Positions 9,434-16,847 of a stretch of DNA of 64,000 nt are shown in pieces (the first letter of the stretch is position 1; each line of letters opens with the position of its first letter). The stretch is from assembly GCF_003265345.1 (NCBI RefSeq), contig NZ_QFWW01000026.1, positions 186,001 through 250,000 on the forward strand. The letters are read 5' to 3'. The stretch comes from Lentzea terrae. Lineage in GTDB: Bacteria > Actinomycetota > Actinomycetes > Mycobacteriales > Pseudonocardiaceae. The notes beneath the pieces were generated by a model. That model was not told where the DNA came from and searched no databases. It saw nothing but the letters and a program-made list of their open reading frames with translations. The position numbers were made by a program, and so were the translations under genes.

Positions 9434-9934
9434 ATGGAACGCAGCGCGCAGCGCCTTGGCCGCGCTTTGGTCGTGATCGTGGACGACCGGGTGGCGCACG
9501 GCGAGCAGGACGACAACTCCGGCCCTCTCGTCACCGAACTGCTCGAAGAAGCGGGCTTCATCGTCGACGGCACCGTCGCGGTCGAGGGTGAGGTGGTCGA
9601 CATCCGGGCCGCGCTCAACACGGCCGTCATCGGTGGCGTCGACCTCGTGGTCACCGTCGGCGGCACAGGCGTGTCGCCGCGCGATGTCACCCCCGACGCC
9701 ACGCAGGGCGTGCTGGACCGTCCCATCCACGGCATCGCCGAGGCACTCCGCGCCTCCGGTCTCGCCGCGGGCGCGGTCGACGCGGGCATCTCGCGCGGTC
9801 TCGTGGGCGTCTCCGGCAGCACGCTCGTCGTGAACCTCGCGGGCTCGCGGTCCGCTGTTCGCGACGGCATGGCGACGCTGTCGGCGTTGGTGCCCTACGT
9901 CATCGAGCAGCTGAGTGGTCTTGACGAAGAATGA
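9434..9934 (+). CDS. MoaB/MogA-type molybdopterin adenylyltransferase domain protein
   Basis: Single-domain protein of the MoCF-binding family, which adenylylates molybdopterin during molybdenum-cofactor synthesis. The pterin-binding signature is clear (TVGGTGVSPRDVTPDAT), and 166 residues is normal. It begins five bases after the kinase stop, so it is probably the third gene of the two-component operon, as with moaB2 in mycobacteria. No other Mo-cofactor biosynthesis gene is adjacent; the MoeA-like gene further along is argued to be a cell-division protein. Confidence 0.9.
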   Translation: MERSAQRLGRALVVIVDDRVAHGEQDDNSGPLVTELLEEAGFIVDGTVAVEGEVVDIRAALNTAVIGGVDLVVTVGGTGVSPRDVTPDATQGVLDRPIHGIAEALRASGLAAGAVDAGISRGLVGVSGSTLVVNLAGSRSAVRDGMATLSALVPYVIEQLSGLDEE

Positions 9935-10103
9935 TTCGCCGAAGCCGGCCGACGACGACGCTGCTCTGAAGCGCCGTCGTCGGCTCGCTGAGGTGTTCGG
10001 CGAGGTCCTGCCGGAGACCACGACGGACGAGCGCGGCGCAGCCCCCGAGGGCGACCGCGACGACTGGTACCGCGAGAACCGGCCACCGCACCACGGCGGA
10101 TAG
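9915..10103 (+). CDS. Small charged conserved actinobacterial protein
   Basis: A 62-residue protein, highly charged, with an Arg-rich stretch (LKRRRRLAEVFGEVLPE) and the C-terminal signature DDWYRENRPPHHGG. I recall WYRENRPPH-type tails in small uncharacterised actinobacterial proteins, so I treat it as real. It overlaps the end of moaB by 20 bases and ends before a bidirectional terminator, so it is the last gene of the operon. TTG 9921 is an alternative start. Function unknown. Confidence 0.7.
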   Translation: MVLTKNDSPKPADDDAALKRRRRLAEVFGEVLPETTTDERGAAPEGDRDDWYRENRPPHHGG

Positions 10104-10197
10104 GGCACCGGGTCGCGTTGCTCAGCACGACCTGGCGTGCGGTGCTGCGGGCACGAGCGGCTACCTCGTGCGCTGGGTCGAAGGAACCTGCCAGGAG

Positions 10198-10234
10198 AAG
10201 GCGCGCGGCGCTCACTGGTGAGGACGCGCGCCTT
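10198..10234. terminator. Bidirectional terminator between the small gene and mscL
   Basis: AAGGCGCGCG (10198-10207) pairs perfectly with CGCGCGCCTT (10225-10234), six bases from the mscL stop. It lies between convergent transcription units and can serve both. Confidence 0.75.
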
Positions 10235-10239
10235 GCCCC

Positions 10240-10686
10240 TCAGACCTTCGGGTTGCGCACGTCGGTCGACCGCACGACCGTCTGGTGGTTCTGGCCGTTC
10301 CGCTGAGCCGTGAGCAGGTCGCGGATCTCCTTCAGGACCTCGACCTCGGTGGGCTCGGCCGGGCCGGCCTCCTCACCCCGCTTGCGGCGCTCCTGGATCT
10401 TCTTGATCGGCAACACCAGCACGAAGTACACGACCGCCGCGACGATCGCGAAGTTGATGGCCGCGTTGATGACGTTGCTGAAGTCGAGGTACGTGTCCTC
10501 CTTGCCTGGTCGGAGGTAGAAGCCGAGGCCCTTCGTCTCGGTGTTGCCGAGCGAGGCGATGAGCGGCTTGATGAGGCTCGTGGTGAACGCGGTGACGATC
10601 GCGGTGAACGCCGTGCCGATGACCACGGCGACAGCCAGGTCGACGACGTTTCCGCGCATCAGGAAGTCCTTGAAACCCTTCAGCAT
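10240..10686 (-). CDS. mscL: Large-conductance mechanosensitive channel
   Basis: Homopentameric channel that opens under membrane tension and releases solutes on hypo-osmotic shock. The N-terminal helix (MLKGFKDFLMRGNVVDLAV) and TM1 (VAVVIGTAFTAIVTAF) are typical. TM2 is INFAIVAAVVYFVLVLPIKK, followed by the charged cytoplasmic helix bundle. At 148 residues it is of normal length. Its ATG shares one base with the stop of the upstream SAF-domain gene (TGATG), so it is translationally coupled to that gene and, through it, to the CIRCE-controlled leader gene. Confidence 0.97.
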   Translation of the reverse strand: MLKGFKDFLMRGNVVDLAVAVVIGTAFTAIVTAFTTSLIKPLIASLGNTETKGLGFYLRPGKEDTYLDFSNVINAAINFAIVAAVVYFVLVLPIKKIQERRKRGEEAGPAEPTEVEVLKEIRDLLTAQRNGQNHQTVVRSTDVRNPKV

Positions 10687-11240
10687 CAGCGGAGAGTAAC
10701 GGCTAAAGCATGGTCCAGTGACATCGCGGCCACGCGAGTTGCATTAAGTCTCGGCAACGTGAGCACAACGACTTGCCCTCGCGTCTCACGCACGGATGCG
10801 TTCTCGGCCAACAGCTCTGCCGACGCGGACACCACGTCGACCCGGTCGCCCATCCGCACCACGTCGGCCAGGCCCTGGTCAGCCACCCGCACGGCCACCG
10901 AGGCCAGATCTCCTGACGCGCCGGCGAGATCGAAGTCCGTCAGCGGAACGCCCGCACGCGCCGCACCGCCCAGCGTCCGCCCCACCACGGCGTCGACACC
11001 GGAGAACGAACCGGAAACCGGCGCGGTCAACGACACCAGCCGGACGTCGGACGACGACAGCGGCATGCCGGCCGGCAGGTCGCGTGCGGCAACGACGGTG
11101 CGATGCCCCACATCAGGCCAGAAGGCCAGGGACACGGCTAGCAAAGCCAGGCCCAGAGCCAGAAATCGGCGCCACGCAACAGGAGGACGGCGGCGAAGGA
11201 GAGCACGGACCCGGTCGAAACGGGTGCTGGAAAGAGTCAT
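10686..11240 (-). CDS. SAF-domain membrane-anchored protein (CpaB/RcpC-like)
   Basis: A 184-residue protein with a basic N-terminus, one membrane segment (FLALGLALLAVSLAFWP) and an extracytoplasmic SAF domain. The domain begins VVAARDLPAGMPLSSSDV, the signature shared with CpaB/RcpC pilus-assembly proteins and antifreeze-like domains. No other pilus genes are nearby. ATG 11240 has AGGGG in front, but both lie in the 3' arm of a perfect 14-bp hairpin. The gene follows ruc and ends on the mscL start codon. In M. tuberculosis the gene after ruc (Rv0990c) is also in the heat-shock operon; whether that is the same family I cannot confirm. Confidence 0.75.
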   Translation of the reverse strand: MTLSSTRFDRVRALLRRRPPVAWRRFLALGLALLAVSLAFWPDVGHRTVVAARDLPAGMPLSSSDVRLVSLTAPVSGSFSGVDAVVGRTLGGAARAGVPLTDFDLAGASGDLASVAVRVADQGLADVVRMGDRVDVVSASAELLAENASVRETRGQVVVLTLPRLNATRVAAMSLDHALAVTLR

Positions 11241-11270
11241 GCCCCTGACGGTAGAGCCGTCAGGGGCATG
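11238..11270 (-). promoter_or_regulatory. Perfect 14-bp hairpin over the start of the SAF gene
   Basis: Positions 11238-11251 and 11257-11270 are perfectly complementary with a five-base loop. In the leftward transcript the 3' arm contains both the AGGGG ribosome-binding site and the ATG of the SAF gene. It can act as a terminator or attenuator after ruc, or hide the start codon. The stem is GC-rich and would be very stable. Confidence 0.7.
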
Positions 11271-11312
11271 GCAAACCGGGCTCACGCCCAAGTTGTGGAC
11301 AACTCGCGATCT

Positions 11313-11609
11313 TCAGCTGGCCGCAGCCGCCGGGGCGCTGCTCGCGGGCTTCGAGTCCGACTTCTTGTCCGACTTCTTGTCCGACGAGGTGGTCGTGGAC
11401 GCGGTTGTCGTCGACGTGCTCTTGGACGAGCCCGAGCGGCTGTCCGTGCGGTAGAAACCGCTGCCCTTGAAGACGACACCGACGGCGCCGAAGAGCTTGC
11501 GCAGCTTGCCCGAGCACTCCGGGCACTCGGTGAGGGAGGCGTCGCTGAACGACTGCACCGCCTCGAACCGGTGCTCACACGCGGTGCAGGCGTACTGGTA
11601 CGTAGGCAC
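11313..11609 (-). CDS. ruc: FmdB-family zinc-ribbon protein, Ruc-like redox chaperone
   Basis: A 98-residue protein with an N-terminal zinc ribbon (YACTAC ... CPECSG) and a disordered Ser/Thr/Lys/Ala-rich C-terminal half. M. tuberculosis Rv0991c (Ruc), in the same position next to 5-FCL and galU, is a redox-regulated chaperone with this layout whose cysteines release zinc on oxidation. GTG 11609 has AGGAG eight bases upstream. A CIRCE operator lies about 19 bases before the start, matching the HrcA control reported for Rv0991c. It heads the operon with the SAF protein and mscL. The orthology call rests on domain layout, context and operator. Confidence 0.85.
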   Translation of the reverse strand: MPTYQYACTACEHRFEAVQSFSDASLTECPECSGKLRKLFGAVGVVFKGSGFYRTDSRSGSSKSTSTTTASTTTSSDKKSDKKSDSKPASSAPAAAAS

Positions 11610-11627
11610 TGGGTTCGCTCCTAGATC

Positions 11628-11653
11628 TGGCACTCGACCGTTGTGAGTGCCAA
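11628..11653 (-). promoter_or_regulatory. CIRCE element (HrcA operator)
   Basis: On the minus strand TTGGCACTC, nine bases, GAGTGCCA. This matches the CIRCE consensus TTAGCACTC-N9-GAGTGCTAA, with the exact nine-base spacer and one substitution in each arm. It sits just upstream of the ruc start, where HrcA binding would block transcription until heat or protein stress. Confidence 0.88.
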
Positions 11654-11703
11654 CACGATTTTGCGACAGGATCTTCCCCGAGCGCAAACACCCCAGGTCA
11701 ATG

Positions 11704-12270
11704 TCACAGCCACCGCAGCCCCACCGAGGGCGTCAGCACGCCGTTCATCCGCACGTCGTGAGCCTCCGCGGGCACCTCCTCCAGCACCTCTGAATCCCGC
11801 ACGACGGCCACCAGCGGCGCGTTGACCAGCGGCAACGAGCGGTCGTAGTGCCCCTGCCCCTTGCCGAGCCGCACGCCGGTCACCGACACCGCCAGCGCGG
11901 GCACCAGCACCAGCGAGGCTCCAGTGATGGCCGAGGGACCGAGCCGGGGTCCGGTCGGCTCGAGCAGCCGGAACGCGGCGGGAGCCAGCCCGTCCGGTCC
12001 GGTGTGGACCGCCCAGTCGAGCGGTGAGTCGCCCGTCACGATCGGGAGCAGCACCCGGCACCGCAGGCCGTCGAGCCACGACGCGTCGCCGGGCTCCGAC
12101 CCGACCGGCAGGTACGCGCACACCGTCTGATCGGGACTGATGTCCAACGCGGCGACGTGCGCGGCCAACGCGGCGGCCTCGCGGGCGCGGTCCTCCGGCG
12201 AGACCGCGCGTCGTGCGGCCAACAACCGTGAACGCAGAGTGGCCTTCTGGTCACGAAGATCAGACGTCAT
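11704..12270 (-). CDS. 5-formyltetrahydrofolate cyclo-ligase
   Basis: ATP-dependent conversion of 5-formyl-THF to 5,10-methenyl-THF. The 188-residue protein has the N-terminal basic helix (KATLRSRLLAARRAV), the YLPVGSEP segment and the nucleotide-binding C-terminal motif LGKGQGHYDRSL. It lies upstream of ruc on the same strand (94-base gap holding the CIRCE site) and is divergent from galU with only 39 bases between start codons. The same order occurs in mycobacteria. Confidence 0.93.
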   Translation of the reverse strand: MTSDLRDQKATLRSRLLAARRAVSPEDRAREAAALAAHVAALDISPDQTVCAYLPVGSEPGDASWLDGLRCRVLLPIVTGDSPLDWAVHTGPDGLAPAAFRLLEPTGPRLGPSAITGASLVLVPALAVSVTGVRLGKGQGHYDRSLPLVNAPLVAVVRDSEVLEEVPAEAHDVRMNGVLTPSVGLRWL

Positions 12271-12309
12271 GTATGGGTATCCCCCGATATGTCGTTAGCA
12301 TCGCAGCCC

Positions 12310-13194
12310 ATGAGCAGCGCCTTTTACACCGCTATCGTGCCCGCGGCCGGACTGGGCACGCGTTTCCTCCCCACGACCAAGGCCGTGCCGAAGGAGTTGC
12401 TCCCGCTGGTCGACACGCCGGCGATCGAGTACGTGGCCAGGGAAGCCGCAGAGGCCGGCGCGAAGAGGCTGGTCATCGTCACCTCGCCGGAGAAGGCGTC
12501 GGTCGCGGCCTACTTCGACGCGAACCCCGAGCTCGAGCAGAAGCTGACCGACCGCGGCAAGTTCGACCTGGTCGAGAAGATCCGCCGCGCGCCCCAGCTG
12601 ATCAAGGCCGAGACCGCGATCCAGCAGGAGGCCCTGGGGCTCGGCCACGCCGTCGGGTGCGCCGAGGGCAACCTGACCGGCGACGACGAGGCCGTGGCGG
12701 TGCTGCTGCCGGACGACATCGTCGAGCCGAACGACGCCCTCCAGAAGATGGCGAAGGTCCGCGAGGAGAAGGGCGGCAGCGTCCTGCTGGCGTTCGACAT
12801 CCCGCGTGAGCAGATCTCCGCGTACGGCGTGTTCGACGTCCGCGACACCGGCAGCGACGACGTGAAGCAGGTCGTCGGCATGGTCGAGAAGCCCAAGCCG
12901 GAGGACGCGCCGTCGACGTTCGCCGCCGCCGGCCGCTACCTCCTCGACCGGGCGATCTTCGACGCGCTCAAGCGCATCACCCCTGGTGCCGGCGGCGAGC
13001 TGCAGCTCACCGACGCCATCGCGCTGTTGATCAACGAGGGGCACCCCGTGCACGTCGTGGTGCACCGCGGTGGGCGACACGATCTCGGCAATCCCGCCGG
13101 TTTCCTGCGCGCTGCGGTTGACTTCGCACTCAAGACCCCGGAGTACGGACCCGATCTGCGCGAGTGGTTGCGGGAACGCCTCGACAACTCCTGA
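12310..13194 (+). CDS. galU: UTP--glucose-1-phosphate uridylyltransferase
   Basis: Makes UDP-glucose from UTP and glucose-1-phosphate for polysaccharide and glycan synthesis. The nucleotidyltransferase signature is intact (VPAAGLGTRFLPTTKAVPKE), as is a downstream GGGRHDLGNP-like region (HRGGRHDLGNPAGFL). Length is 294 residues from ATG 12310; ATG 12289 adds seven residues. It heads the rightward cluster galU-glp-rimJ-sepX. GalU also supplies the UDP-glucose that GalT consumes. Confidence 0.96.
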   Translation: MSSAFYTAIVPAAGLGTRFLPTTKAVPKELLPLVDTPAIEYVAREAAEAGAKRLVIVTSPEKASVAAYFDANPELEQKLTDRGKFDLVEKIRRAPQLIKAETAIQQEALGLGHAVGCAEGNLTGDDEAVAVLLPDDIVEPNDALQKMAKVREEKGGSVLLAFDIPREQISAYGVFDVRDTGSDDVKQVVGMVEKPKPEDAPSTFAAAGRYLLDRAIFDALKRITPGAGGELQLTDAIALLINEGHPVHVVVHRGGRHDLGNPAGFLRAAVDFALKTPEYGPDLREWLRERLDNS

Positions 13195-13210
13195 GCGCGA
13201 GGACCAAGAC

Positions 13211-14434
13211 ATGAGGTCAGTGGACGAGCAGCTCGCTCGGGTGATCGCGGCCGCGGTGCGGCCTGCTCCCGTGCGGGTGGCGATCTCGGAGTCGCAGGGC
13301 CTGCTCTGCGCTGAAGAGGTCGTGGCGGAACGCGCGTTGCCCGGCTTCGACCAGGCCGCGGTGGACGGCTACGCGGTGCGCAGCGTCGACGTGTCCGGGG
13401 CGAACGCGAACCCGGTGCAGCTGCCGGTCGTGGGCGAGATCCCGGCCGGCTCCCGGCAGCCGCGCCGGCTGCAGCCCGGCCAGGCGGTGCGGGTCGCGAC
13501 CGGCGCGCCGCTGCCCACGCTCGCCGACGCGGTCGTGCCGCTCGGCTACACCGACGGCCACCACGCGAAGGTGACGGTCAACCGCAGCGTGCCGTCCGCC
13601 GGGTTCGTCCGCCGCACCGGCGAGGACGTGCAGACGGGCGATGTCGCCGTGCGTCGCGGCGCGTCCATCGGTGCTGCTCAGGTGGGCCTGCTGGCCGCCG
13701 TCGGACGCAACAAGGTGCTCGTCCACCCGCGCCCGCGGGTGTCGGTGATCTCGCTCGGCGAGGAGCTGGTCGACGTCGACCGCACGCCCGGTCAGGGCCA
13801 GGTCTACGACGTGAACTCGTACGCGCTGGCCGCCGCCGCACGGGACGCGGGGGCCGAGGTCAGCCGGGTCGGCATCATGTCCGCCGACCCGCGCCGGCTG
13901 CGCGAGGTCGTCGAGGGCCGGTTGCTGCTCTCCGAGATCGTCGTCATCGCCGGTGGCGTGGGCGGCGCGATCGGTGACGAGGTCAAGGCCGCGCTGGCCG
14001 ACCTCGGCGACGTGGACGTCACCCGGATCGCCATGCACCCCGGCTCCGCGCAGGGCTTCGGCCGGCTCGGCCCGGACGCCGTGCCGACGTTCCTGTTGCC
14101 GGCGAACCCGATGAGCGCGCTGGTGGTGTTCGAGGTGCTGGTCAGGCCGCTGATCAGGGCCGCGCTCGGCAAGAAGAACCCGTACCGCCGCGCGGTGTCG
14201 GCCCGGCTGCTGTCGCCGCTGTCGTCGACGAAGGGCCGCCGCGGCTTCCTGCGCGGTCAGCTGCTGCGCGACGCGGACAACGGCGAGTACCTGGTGCAGC
14301 CGCTCGGCACGTCCGGGGCGCACCTGCTCGCGTCACTGGCGGAGGCCAACTGCCTGATCATGGTGGACGAGGACGTCACGGAGGTATCGGTCGGCGAAGA
14401 GGTGCTGGTCAGCTTCCTAGCGCAACGTGGATGA
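13211..14434 (+). CDS. glp: Gephyrin-like MoeA-family protein (Glp)
   Basis: A 407-residue MoeA-fold protein: domain I/II start (FDQAAVDGYAVR), the molybdate-insertase core (GGVGGAIGDEV in place of the usual GGxSxGxxD) and C-terminal domain IV. In Corynebacterium the paralogue at this locus, Glp, binds FtsZ and the membrane receptor GLPR, and in Streptomyces the receptor homologue is SepX. Here the receptor-like gene is two genes downstream and rimJ lies between, as in M. tuberculosis Rv0993-Rv0996. The altered core supports a divisome rather than catalytic role, but activity cannot be excluded. ATG 13211 starts 16 bases after galU. Confidence 0.85.
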   Translation: MRSVDEQLARVIAAAVRPAPVRVAISESQGLLCAEEVVAERALPGFDQAAVDGYAVRSVDVSGANANPVQLPVVGEIPAGSRQPRRLQPGQAVRVATGAPLPTLADAVVPLGYTDGHHAKVTVNRSVPSAGFVRRTGEDVQTGDVAVRRGASIGAAQVGLLAAVGRNKVLVHPRPRVSVISLGEELVDVDRTPGQGQVYDVNSYALAAAARDAGAEVSRVGIMSADPRRLREVVEGRLLLSEIVVIAGGVGGAIGDEVKAALADLGDVDVTRIAMHPGSAQGFGRLGPDAVPTFLLPANPMSALVVFEVLVRPLIRAALGKKNPYRRAVSARLLSPLSSTKGRRGFLRGQLLRDADNGEYLVQPLGTSGAHLLASLAEANCLIMVDEDVTEVSVGEEVLVSFLAQRG

Positions 14435-15084
14435 GCGTCTTCGCCGATCTCGGTAGGCACCCCGGCTGGCCGGCCCGGCTGGGGCCCGTCGAGGTGCGCG
14501 CGGGCACTGTCGTGCTGCGCGGGCCACGCCTCTTCGACGGCGGCAAGTGGTCGCGGCTGCGCATCCGCGACCGCGACTACCTGGAGCAGTGGGAACCGAC
14601 CGCGCCAGAGGGCTGGGACGAGCGCAACGCGACGCTCTCCTGGCCCGCCCAGTGGTCGTCGCTGCGCGCCATGGCCAGACGCGGCACCACGCTGCCGTTC
14701 ATGATCCTGGTGGACGGCGAGGTCGCCGGTCAGATCACCGTCGGCAACATCGTGCGCGGCTCGCTGCTGTCCGCCTGGATCGGCTACTGGGTGGCCGCTG
14801 ATCGGGCGGGCGGCGGCGTCGCAACGGCTGCCGTGGCGTTGCTCACCGATCACGCTTTCCGCGACGCTGGTCTGCACCGGCTCGAAGCGACAGTCCGTCC
14901 CGAGAACGCGGCCTCACTTCGCGTGCTCGCCAAATCCGGATATCGCGAGGAAGGCCTCTTCAAGCGTTATCTGGATGTGGCCGGCCAGTGGCGCGACCAC
15001 CTCTGCTTCGCGCTCACCGCCGAAGAGGTCCCGGATGGCCTAGTGCGCCGTTTGGTCGCACGCGGAGAGGCCCGTCTTCCCTGA
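14431..15084 (+). CDS. rimJ: RimJ-type GNAT N-acetyltransferase
   Basis: GNAT-fold acetyltransferase of 217 residues, of the RimJ/RimL group that acetylates N-terminal residues of ribosomal or other proteins. Visible elements are the acceptor-side LRIRDRDYLEQWEP, the acetyl-CoA loop in WVAADRAGGGVATAAVALLTDHAF and RLEATVRPENAASLRVLAKSG (read in pieces). The start overlaps the glp stop (ATGA). Conserved position between glp and the membrane receptor suggests a shared role, though the substrate is not known. Confidence 0.88.
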   Translation: MSVFADLGRHPGWPARLGPVEVRAGTVVLRGPRLFDGGKWSRLRIRDRDYLEQWEPTAPEGWDERNATLSWPAQWSSLRAMARRGTTLPFMILVDGEVAGQITVGNIVRGSLLSAWIGYWVAADRAGGGVATAAVALLTDHAFRDAGLHRLEATVRPENAASLRVLAKSGYREEGLFKRYLDVAGQWRDHLCFALTAEEVPDGLVRRLVARGEARLP

Positions 15085-15111
15085 CGCCTGCGTCCGTTTG
15101 TTCTAATCGCT

Positions 15112-15129
15112 TCACCCAAAAGTGGGTGA
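15112..15129 (+). terminator. Short hairpin after rimJ
   Basis: TCACCCA (15112-15118) and TGGGTGA (15123-15129) form a perfect 7-bp stem with an AAAG loop, 28 bases after the rimJ stop. It may terminate the galU-glp-rimJ transcript; it could equally be an operator for sepX. Confidence 0.45.
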
Positions 15130-15194
15130 TACGCCACACTTTGGTACGTACCGGGTTCGGCGAGCCTCCGACACTGGTGTGACTGTTGTGACTA

Positions 15195-15214
15195 GCGTGG
15201 TGACAGCACCACGC
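15195..15214 (+). promoter_or_regulatory. Hairpin in the 5' region of sepX/glpR
   Basis: GCGTGGTG (15195-15202) pairs perfectly with CACCACGC (15207-15214) across an ACAG loop, 26 bases before the start codon and just ahead of the GGGGGAGGTG ribosome-binding region. It could tune translation or be a protein site. The function is not shown by sequence. Confidence 0.4.
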
Positions 15215-15239
15215 GTGGGCCGGGGGAGGTGAACGGGGA

Positions 15240-15950
15240 ATGCCGAGTTCGCTGATCATCGTTGCGCTGGTCGTGGCGTGGCTGGTGGTCCTCGTCCCCA
15301 TGATGGCCCGCAAGCGCCTGGAGAGTGCGCGCAGCGTGGGGGAGGAGTACGACGCCATGCCCGACGCCGAGTACGACGACATCCACGACATCGACGACGC
15401 CTACTTCGACGAGGAGGAGTACGTCGAACGCCCGTTCCGGCGCGGCCGCGGTGGCTACGACCCGGAAACCGCGGCGCTGGTGGCGCAGGCGAAGTACGCG
15501 TTCCGCCGCAGAGTCGTGGCATTCCTGCTGGTCGCCGCCGTCGCCACGGGCGTCGTCGCCGGCGTTTTCTACCCGCCGCTGTGGTACGGCCACGCAGGCC
15601 TGGACCTCCTGCTCGTGGGCTACCTGACCTACCTGCGCCGCCAGGTGCGGATCGAAGAGGAGATCCGCGCCCGCCGGCTCGCCCGCCTGCAGCAGGTGCG
15701 CCGCCGCCGCGCGACGGGCCCGCAGCCGCAGGTGGCCGAGGCTCCCGTTGCCGCTGCTCCGGTTGTCGAGGAAGCCGAGACCACCCAGGTCGAGGTCATC
15801 GAGGACAAGCCGGCGCTGCCACCGTTGCCGCGCTACGAGCACCACGTGCGTCCGGGCACGATCCCGGTCGACTCCGACGACGAGGACCCGGTGTTCGTCG
15901 AGTTGGAGGGTCTCGAGTCGCTGCGGTACCGAGGTGCGGTGGGGGCATAG
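15240..15950 (+). CDS. sepX: Divisome membrane protein SepX / Glp receptor (GLPR)
   Basis: A 236-residue membrane protein with TM1 at residues 3-22 (LIIVALVVAWLVVLVPMM), an acidic cytoplasmic loop rich in Asp/Glu/Tyr, two further hydrophobic helices (about 97-117 and 120-137) and an Arg-rich then acidic C-tail. This layout and the locus (galU-glp-rimJ-X) match Streptomyces SepX and Corynebacterium GLPR, which tether the gephyrin-like Glp and FtsZ at division sites. RBS GGAGG lies ten bases upstream. The assignment is from topology and context; no direct alignment was run. Confidence 0.78.
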   Translation: MPSSLIIVALVVAWLVVLVPMMARKRLESARSVGEEYDAMPDAEYDDIHDIDDAYFDEEEYVERPFRRGRGGYDPETAALVAQAKYAFRRRVVAFLLVAAVATGVVAGVFYPPLWYGHAGLDLLLVGYLTYLRRQVRIEEEIRARRLARLQQVRRRRATGPQPQVAEAPVAAAPVVEEAETTQVEVIEDKPALPPLPRYEHHVRPGTIPVDSDDEDPVFVELEGLESLRYRGAVGA

Positions 15951-15959
15951 GAGGGGGTG

Positions 15960-15991
15960 GTGAAAACACCCCCCTCTGGCCCTGCTATAGT
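15960..15991 (+). promoter_or_regulatory. Candidate tRNA-Ala promoter
   Basis: A good -10 (TATAGT, 15986-15991) lies 18 bases before the tRNA 5' end, with a weak GTGAAA-like -35 near 15960-15965. This is a candidate only. Confidence 0.4.
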
Positions 15992-16009
15992 TCTCTCGTA
16001 ACACCGCAA

Positions 16010-16082
16010 GGGGCTGTAGCACAGTTGGTAGCGCGTCTCGTTCGCATCGAGAAGGTCAGGGGTTCGATTCCCCTCAGCTCCA
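16010..16082 (+). tRNA. tRNA-Ala (anticodon CGC)
   Basis: Complete cloverleaf of 73 bases: acceptor GGGGCTG/CAGCTCC with one G-U pair, D arm GCAC/GCGC-type, anticodon stem TCTCG/CGAGA around loop TTCGCAT giving anticodon CGC (codon GCG), variable AGGTC, T arm AGGGG-TTCGATT-CCCCT and discriminator A. The CCA end is not encoded. Confidence 0.97.
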
Positions 16083-16109
16083 CTTAAGAACTACATGTAC
16101 TAGCTCTCG

Positions 16110-16145
16110 GAAGAGGCGTGGACCGGTATCGGTCCACGCCTCTTC
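16110..16145 (+). terminator. Strong terminator after tRNA-Ala
   Basis: A perfect 16-bp stem (16110-16125 with 16130-16145) with loop GTAT starts 27 bases after the tRNA. Confidence 0.85.
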
Positions 16146-16276
16146 TGCATTTGCCGCGAAGCGGGTCCACATGCGACCCGGCGTCGACCGCTTGGTGGGC
16201 GCGGAGAAGCTGTAAATGCGGGGCGACGGTGGTGCTGGACGGCGTAGGTTTACGCGAGGTCGGCGACGTGTGCTTC

Positions 16277-16705
16277 ATGTCATTTCAGCGAGGTCGGAAA
16301 GTGACCGCATCCATCGAACTGCCGCAGGGGTCGTGGTGGGACTGGGACGTGGTCTCGTACAACCCCGGGGAACTGCGTTTGGGTGCTGGGTACGACCTGA
16401 CGTACCACCACGGCATGGAGTTGGTCTTCCGGGATCCAGTTCTGGTCTGCTGCCCGACTGCCTTCCAGGATCCCGTCTTCCGCGCGCCGAAGCCCGATGA
16501 GCTCGTCGCGGTGACCCGACAGCTCGGCGAGGCGCCGCAGCTTCTGGTCGTCTTCGAGGCCGACGCCGGCGGACCAGAACCGGCGACGTGCTTGATCGCC
16601 GCCGGCAGCGTCGAAGTGGTTCAGGGGACGGTCTTTCGACACTGGCGTGGTGATCTGGAGCAGGGGCAGCGCCTGGCACCCTGGGTACGTCCTCCGGACC
16701 AGTGA
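16277..16705 (+). CDS. Hypothetical soluble protein
   Basis: About 142 residues from ATG 16277, with no signal peptide or membrane segment. It is rich in Trp/Tyr and acidic residues (QGSWWDWDVVSYNPGELRLG, YDLTYHHGMELVFRDP) and might be a small immunity-like or phage-like protein, but I recognise no family. The reading frame stays open upstream to 16118, and GTG 16232 or 16268 could be the start. It sits alone between the tRNA-Ala terminator and a lipoprotein gene. Codon third positions are less strongly GC than in its neighbours, so acquisition next to the tRNA is possible. Confidence 0.5.
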   Translation: MSFQRGRKVTASIELPQGSWWDWDVVSYNPGELRLGAGYDLTYHHGMELVFRDPVLVCCPTAFQDPVFRAPKPDELVAVTRQLGEAPQLLVVFEADAGGPEPATCLIAAGSVEVVQGTVFRHWRGDLEQGQRLAPWVRPPDQ

Positions 16706-16847
16706 CCGGCCGGTGGCCCTGTGCTGGCGCGGCGCGCGGCTCACGGCGGGCGACAGCGCCCGTGTGCCGGTCACAGGTGGCGGGAACGGGATCGGAGGAT
16801 GTGAAAACCCGTTCGGCGGTCGCCGTTGCGCCCGATACCTTGTGCGC

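Noticed and set aside
10118-10306. 62-residue ORF between the small gene and mscL
   Set aside because: It runs through the bidirectional terminator and into mscL, and has no RBS or protein-like pattern.
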